From Panax quinquefolius (lineage: Eukaryota > Streptophyta > Magnoliopsida > Apiales > Araliaceae), in the NCBI GenBank assembly GCA_020205615.1, contig CM035151.1:10006565-10070564 (forward strand): DNA of 64,000 nt. Reading direction: 5' to 3'. Below are positions 58,606 through 64,000 of the stretch, one piece after another; the stretch's first letter is position 1; each line of letters begins with the position of its first letter. The notes below the pieces were generated by a model that was not told the origin of the DNA, did no database searches, and saw only the letters and a program-made list of their open reading frames with translations. Position numbers and translations under genes: made by a program.

Positions 58606-59420
58606 ATGGTCACTGAGAACGTTAACAATGGAGTGAATGAGATCGTGGAGACACCTCTAATCGCCAACCAGGATAATGTGATGTCAGGCGAAGAAGGAAT
58701 TAGAGATATCCATGTGGTGAGTGAAGAATTGATAGTTGCACCCGAGATAATCGCAGAGGTAACAGCTGAGAGTGAGGAAGAAGAGGAAGAAGAGGTACCT
58801 GAAGAGAGTTTATTAGAGGTATTTTATGATCGAAATATAGAATTGCAAAATCGTATTCATGAGTTAGAAGAGCAGGCTAAAGAATTGCAGGCAAGTCGTG
58901 GAGCAAAAGGATGCAACGATTCAAGCTTGTGTTACCCGATACGTGATGCTTGAATGAAGCACTCTTTGGCAGAGTATAAGATGATAAAGTCGAATCGAAA
59001 TTTGAAAGAAGAAATAATCGAACGAGTGAGAATGAGTGATGCATGGGTAAAAAGTCGCACGACGCGCTGATATTATGGAAAGAGATGTCCAATCTAAAAA
59101 GAGAAGATTTAACGATGACGGAAGACGCTGGCAAAGAACATCATCACCATCAACAAATTCTAGGGAAGAGAACGATCGCCAGTTAGATGCTACTGAGATG
59201 TGGAGAGGAGGGACATATAAGGTCAAACTGCTCAAAGCCTTCCAAGGTATGCTATAATTGTGGAAAAGAAGGACATATCGCCGAGATCGAGGTTATACGA
59301 TATCGAAACCACCCAGCGTGAATGGTGACTCAAAAGGATGTCCCGAAAAAAGTCAAAGTCAACGGTTCTTGGAAGAAGCGTTTGTCGTGACCGGTCGAAT
59401 GCGAGGAACCCGAACGGTTA
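58606..59420 (+). pseudogene. gag: Short gag without capsid core (element M)
   Basis: The first 115 residues are in one frame (58606-58953). They comprise an N-terminal segment shared with A's gag (V-N-N-G-V-N-E), an acidic run with seven consecutive Glu at about residues 56-62, then 'LEVFYDRNIELQNRIHELEE', a heptad-like stretch suited to a coiled coil. After frame breaks, '[13 protein letters not shown]' and '[13 protein letters not shown]' knuckles follow at about 59190-59290. The capsid core motifs seen in A, B and J are absent. It probably depends on partner Gag for particles. Confidence 0.78.
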
Positions 59421-59885
59421 GCACGGGTTAGTTAATTATAAATTCTCATAAGTTTATACCTTTACTAGATCTGGGTTCTACCCATTCTTTTATCTCTCTC
59501 TTAAGCGCCAACGCTTGAACTCGACTACGGAGAAATTAGACTTTGACTATTTATGGAGAATCTGTTAGAGAAACTTTCATTACATCTCGTTGTTTAGAAA
59601 TCTTGTTTGATTCAGTTGGCACTATCACATTACACCGTTAACCTTATTTCTATAGAGATATTTGCTTTTGATGTGATTTTAAGGTTAACTACTCATCATG
59701 CCAAATTGATTGCTTTTGTAAGGTGTTAGTTTTCATATTCCTAAGCAACTCGTTATTCAATTCAAGCAATCAAACCATTGTAATCAAACATTTTCATATC
59801 AAGCCATGAAGTCATTCGCTTATTACGGATGTCAAGTTTTCTTAGTCCATGTTATGGATTTGAATAAAGACACGCCGATTTGAAT
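59421..59885 (+). pseudogene. Protease remnant (element M)
   Basis: The active site near 59466 is printed 'CTAGATCTGGGTTCTACC' (D-L-G-S). 'FAFDVILRLTTHHAKLI' lies at about 59660-59710, with the small deletion shared with A and F. Confidence 0.74.
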
Positions 59886-59939
59886 AATATTCTTGTTGTT
59901 ATTGATTTTTCCCGATGTATTTCTGAAGAATTTCGCTTA

Positions 59940-60480
59940 CTCCCCAAAGTTCGATATTAAATTTTGTATCGACTTTGAACCCCAGACAAAACTCATTTCT
60001 AAAATCTCATATCGAATGGCTCCTATTGAACTTCAGAGTTAAAAATTCAACTATAGAATTTGGTACCGAGCCTTTATCTTGTGACTTCCTTTCAGGAATT
60101 CACCTAAGCCGACTCTCTATATAGAGACGTCATATTCGATGCGATAAGAAATCGATAGTGTCATTGTGACGCTTTATCCAAGATTGGGATATGAGTCACA
60201 TTGAGAGCAACCTAAGTCAAGAATCGAAATACGTAGCTTTTTAGGCTTAGTTGGTTATTATCTGAGATTCGTTGAAGGATATTCTCGAATCGCTATTTCA
60301 TTATCGCAATGGTGACTCGTAGAGATACAAAATTCGAATGGAGCAAGGAACGTGGGAAGAGCTTCAAGAACTCAAGAGGAGACTCATTTCAAAGACATGT
60401 TCGACCATGCCATCCTCGAAAAAAGCGAACGTGGTAGGTGACGTGTTGAGTAGAAGATCGATACAAGTACGATAACGATA
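59940..60480 (+). pseudogene. Gutted RT/RNase H region with hairpin (element M)
   Basis: 'APIEL' DNA near 60018 is followed by decaying RT text to about 60105, the unrelated segment with a hairpin (60165-60200), and the connection motif (60236-60275). The RNase H deletion junction is at about 60395-60432. The breakpoints are the same as in F and A. Confidence 0.82.
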
Positions 60481-60689
60481 TCACAAAGACTAATTTCAGA
60501 TAATTTACAAATAATAGAGATGGAGATGAAAACTCTAGGTACCCACGTGATGATATACTGAGTATAATCGATTTTAGTTAAAGCCGCTCAAGCCATTTAA
60601 TCTTGAGTCGATGCGTATGAAGAGGAAAGTACAAGAAGGAGCTATTCCTAAGCGAGAATTGATGAAGAAGGAATACTTGAGTCCACTCT

Positions 60690-61760
60690 AGACTTTGTGT
60701 TCCTAACGACTGATTTGAAGTACAAGATTATGATGGAGGCACACAATACGCCATTTGCAATCCATCTCGGAAATACTAAAATGTATCGTGATCTTCGACA
60801 TACATTTTGGTGGAACAATATGAAGAGAGAGATTGCAAAGTTTATCTCGATGTGTTTAACTTGCCAACGTGTAAAGGCGAAAGCATCTTGTACCTAAGGG
60901 TCCGCTGCAACCACTTGAGATTCCTGGAATGGAAGTGGGAACACATTACTATGGATTTCGTTACGGGTCTTCCTACGGTTTCTCAAGGCATCAATGCTAT
61001 TTGGGTTATTGTTGATAGATTAACCAAGTCCGCATTTCATTTTTTGCCGACACGGAGACTTATTCCTTGAACGTTTTCTTTAGTATGACGTGAATGAGAT
61101 TGTGAAGTTGCATGGCATGCTCAGTATCCATAGTTTGGATCGTGACCCAAGATTCACTTCAAGATTTTGGGTTAACTTGCAAAAAGCTATGGGCACGGAT
61201 TTGCGATTTAGTTTGGCTTACCATCCTCAAACGGATGGGCAATCGAAGGACTACTCAAACTCTTGAAGATATATTAAAACTCGTGGTCCTAGATTTCAAA
61301 GGAAGTTGGGATAAGTACACCGCCATTGGTGGAATTCTCATACAACAATAGTTATTAAACAAATATAGGTATGGTTCCATTCAAGCATTATATGGACAAA
61401 ATGTCGTTCTCCAATATGTTGGGATGAGGTGGGTGAAGCAACATTGTTGGGACCCGAAAGTTAATACGTATGACTAATGATTCGACAACGATAACAAACA
61501 AAAAGACAAGATCGACAAAAGAGTTATCGCGGATCTTCATCGAAAGGATGTGGAATTTAATGTAGGGATCATGTATTGTCATGAGGAATTACAAGATTTG
61601 GGAAGAGAGAAAGCTCAAATCCACGATTTATTGGTCCATTTCAAATTCTTGACCGAAGTAGGAAATGTAGCCTATAGACTTAAGTTACCTCCAAGTATGT
61701 CTCGTGTTCATAATGTGTTTCACATATCCGTATTTTCGTAAATATGTGAAAGAGACCGAA
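60690..61760 (+). pseudogene. Integrase (element M)
   Basis: 60697-60897 reads '[17 protein letters not shown]', '[16 protein letters not shown]', 'MCLTCQRVK', the intact HHCC finger. The core reads '[20 protein letters not shown]' and '[20 protein letters not shown]' in one frame to 61070, carrying the first catalytic Asp. The 'DRDPRF' equivalent lies near 61138, and the GQSE region near 61228 is damaged. The C-terminal 'MSRVHNVFHIS' is at about 61700-61733. This is the best integrase in the window. Confidence 0.87.
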
Positions 61761-61859
61761 CCACGTTATTGAAGTTAGAACCCACGAGAGATAGCCAAGA
61801 CTTAACGATGAGTGAGGTACTGTCAAGATCTTGGATAGGAAGGAGATGTCCTACGGGCA

Positions 61860-62003
61860 AAGGTCATACCACAAGTTAAAGTTTTGTGGAGGAATCATGC
61901 TATAGAGGAAATGACCCGGGAATTGGAAACGAAATGAAAGCGAGGTATCCTCACCTTTTCGAAACACTGTGTATCGCACGCCAATTTCGAGGACGAAATT
62001 TCA
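61860..62003 (+). pseudogene. Chromodomain-like C-terminus (element M)
   Basis: The DNA at about 61870-61925 encodes 'QVKVLWRNHAIEEMT', then 'RYPHLF' near 61942. It ends just before the purine tract. Confidence 0.8.
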
Positions 62004-62016
62004 TAAGGAGGGAGGT
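62004..62016 (+). other. Polypurine tract, element M
   Basis: 'AAGGAGGGAGGT' lies next to the LTR. Confidence 0.78.
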
Positions 62017-64000
62017 CAGAAGACCGAAATTTTTTTTAATAAAAGGAATTTCCTTTATTTATTATTTTGAAATAGTAAGGGTTGATTTGATTAATGTGGA
62101 TAGTTAAGGGTTAAATACGCAAATATTTCAAAATAAGCAAGTGGTTATAAAATATTCATTTTGTTTCGGGAATATTCGTTTGGTCGTGGAATATTCGCAT
62201 CGTTTTGAGAATATTCGTAGTACCGCTGTACCATGTGTGGGCCCCATAACTGAAAGCGATTGGATGAGGAAAAAACGACAAAGTTTGGGTGGTTATAAAT
62301 AACTGGCGTAGTTGTTACCAATTAAGATCGTTGAATACCCATTGGTTAAAATCTGATGAATACGCGTGGTCGCATAAAGAAGACACTCAGTATTGCATGA
62401 TTGTTGAATTATTGATCCTCACGTAGAAAGGCACTACTCAATAATTTTCACAAGAGTTCTCGCTCAATATTTTATTTTATTGATTCAATAATTGTTGCGT
62501 TGATATTTTATATTATTATTGTTTCAATAATTGTCATCGCACAAGATTTCCCATTATCGCATCAATAATTCATATTATTTGAATAATATTATTAGATAAC
62601 ATTATTGGCAATGTCTAGAAAGAAAGTTACGCCCAAGGAGAGGTTTGGTCACCTAATCAAGGCCGCCAAGAAGTGAGAGATCCTTATTGGAAAGCCCCTC
62701 TTTCCTCGGGATGTACTGTTGTCATAAATGTGATTTCGTAATATTATTTGTGAATAATTAATTATTGATTCATATGATAAGGAAATATTTATTTTATATG
62801 AATATAAATGATGGATTTATTTATGTGGTTATTAATGAAGGAATTAATGTTGAGGTGTTTTATCAAGATTTTATCGGATTGGAGGTGTTAAAATCAAATC
62901 GGGGTTTTTGAGATATATTCATGGGTTATAATTTTTAATCCGACCGTTGGATTGTGGTAATTTTTGGGTATGTTATACATACATAAGTTGAGTATATGTC
63001 CACAAATTTTGAACCGTTAAAAATGCACGAATGATTTGTTGTGAATTTTAAGAGGTGTCTGATTCTAAATTAGGTTTATAATTGATTTTGGTGGAAAATT
63101 CTAGAATTGAGTGGGCCCCACTTGTGGTTGGTGAAGAAATGTGCTGAATTTTATTTCAAATGTGGTGGGTGGCAATAGTAGAAGAGTAAAGCCATCGTGT
63201 AGCAGTGTCAAGTCGCTTTTACGGCTAACATTTTCCTATAAATAGAGGGCTAAGTTAGAATTGAAAATCACACCGTAAACAAAGTTTTTCTTCTCTCTAT
63301 ATTATATCGAGCGTATTTTGTGAGTATTTAGATACTTTGAGAGTTGTTTGTCAAAGATAAGTTTCATTCAAAGATCACTTCCCGACCTTTCCTTCCAAGC
63401 ATCGATTCTTTCGAGGTAAGTGGATATTATTTTTTCAGTAATGATATTATTTCTTCAATATCATTATCTTCGAAATGTTGATCCGAAGTTTTTATCAAAT
63501 TTGGAACTTTTTCATGTCGGGGTTACTATTCATGAGTTACTATTCACGAAGTTACTATTCATGAGTTACTATTCACGAGTTACTATTCACGCAGTACTAT
63601 TCGTAAGCGTGAAAATGTTTTTTTTTGTGGAATTTCTATCTTTTGGTGTCTGAGTTACTATTCACGATACTAAGACTATTCACGATATCAAGACTATTCA
63701 CGATACTCAAGACTATTCATCTGAAAATAAAATTTCTTCTTTTCGTCCAAAATATCTATTCGGATACTAGCTTTGATTGTATCCATGTTTTGATCATTCT
63801 TGAATTTTACACCACTATGATTATTTTTGAGGTATTTTTGGACGTGGATAAAACCAAGTACTAATCCTTAATCCTTAATCCTTGTCATTTTGTTTCAATC
63901 GGATTCGCTTCTTTAAAAATATTTTTCATCATCCTCGCCTTAAATGATGATATTATTGAATATCTTTGGCTGCAAAGGCAAAAGATGAATGATTTTCAAG
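62017..64000 (+). repeat. 3' LTR of element M (type 1), truncated by the window end
   Basis: It begins 'CAGAAGACCGAAATTTT' where TGTAAGACC is expected, then follows the 5' LTR. GTGGGCCC is near 62236 and 63111, a TATA box is at 63237-63244, and the 'TTACTATTCACGA' array is at 63518-63720. The last 0.7 kb lies outside. Confidence 0.9.

Larger units (their letters stand above)
55723..64000 (+). mobile_element. Element M: plus-strand non-autonomous chromovirus, 3' LTR cut by the window end
   Basis: The 5' LTR is at 55723-58421, the internal region at 58422-62016, and the 3' LTR runs from 62017. The structure is the same as F: short gag, protease, gutted RT/RNase H, integrase, chromodomain. ATAAT (55718-55722) would be the left TSD. 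Confidence 0.9.

Overview
The window looks like intergenic or pericentromeric DNA of a flowering plant, probably a eudicot. It is AT-rich and packed with long-LTR Ty3/gypsy retrotransposons of the chromovirus type. Their gag has two CCHC knuckles, pol follows the order PR-RT-RNase H-INT, and a C-terminal chromodomain-like segment precedes the purine tract, as in the Tekay/Del clade. A primer binding site resembling the initiator-tRNA-Met type follows the LTRs. Stowaway-like MITEs and a PIF/Harbinger transposase remnant support a plant source. No intact host gene, RNA gene or CRISPR array was found. I cannot name the species.

Nest 1 (1-47062) is a stack of insertions readable from broken LTRs and target-site duplications (TSDs). 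Element J (minus strand, about 39552-47062, continuing off the left edge) carries element A (plus) in its 3' LTR. Element B (plus, 3828-34892) sits inside A's gag with TSD TTACA. A minus-strand composite C (13032-34841) sits inside B's 3' LTR with TSD TAAGT. Inside C are a forward LTR (D), a partial minus LTR (E) and a plus-strand element F. The D-E block (19452-23180) is repeated in inverted order at 31076-34841, giving arms of about 3.7 kb around a core of about 7.9 kb.

A 6.7-kb island (47063-53749) has no LTR element. It holds Stowaway and other MITE-like sequences, a fold-back element of about 0.8 kb with TIRs near 100 bp, simple repeats including telomere-like motifs, and a PIF/Harbinger fragment. 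Nest 2 (53750 to the right edge) has LTR K broken at its TATA box by minus LTR L, which is broken by element M.

Three LTR types share termini (TGTRAGACC...GGCGTCACA). Type 1 is about 2.7 kb (A, E, F, K, M), type 2 about 2.5 kb (B, J) and type 3 about 2.4 kb (C, D, G). B and J retain every pol domain and could be autonomous relatives. A, F and M share a gutted pol without RT core or RNase H; A also lacks most of integrase, and F and M lack the capsid core. They look like a non-autonomous family moved in trans. Every reading frame is broken by small indels that differ between copies and cluster at the same places in the repeats. Part of this is probably sequencing or consensus error, so 'pseudogene' here means broken as printed.
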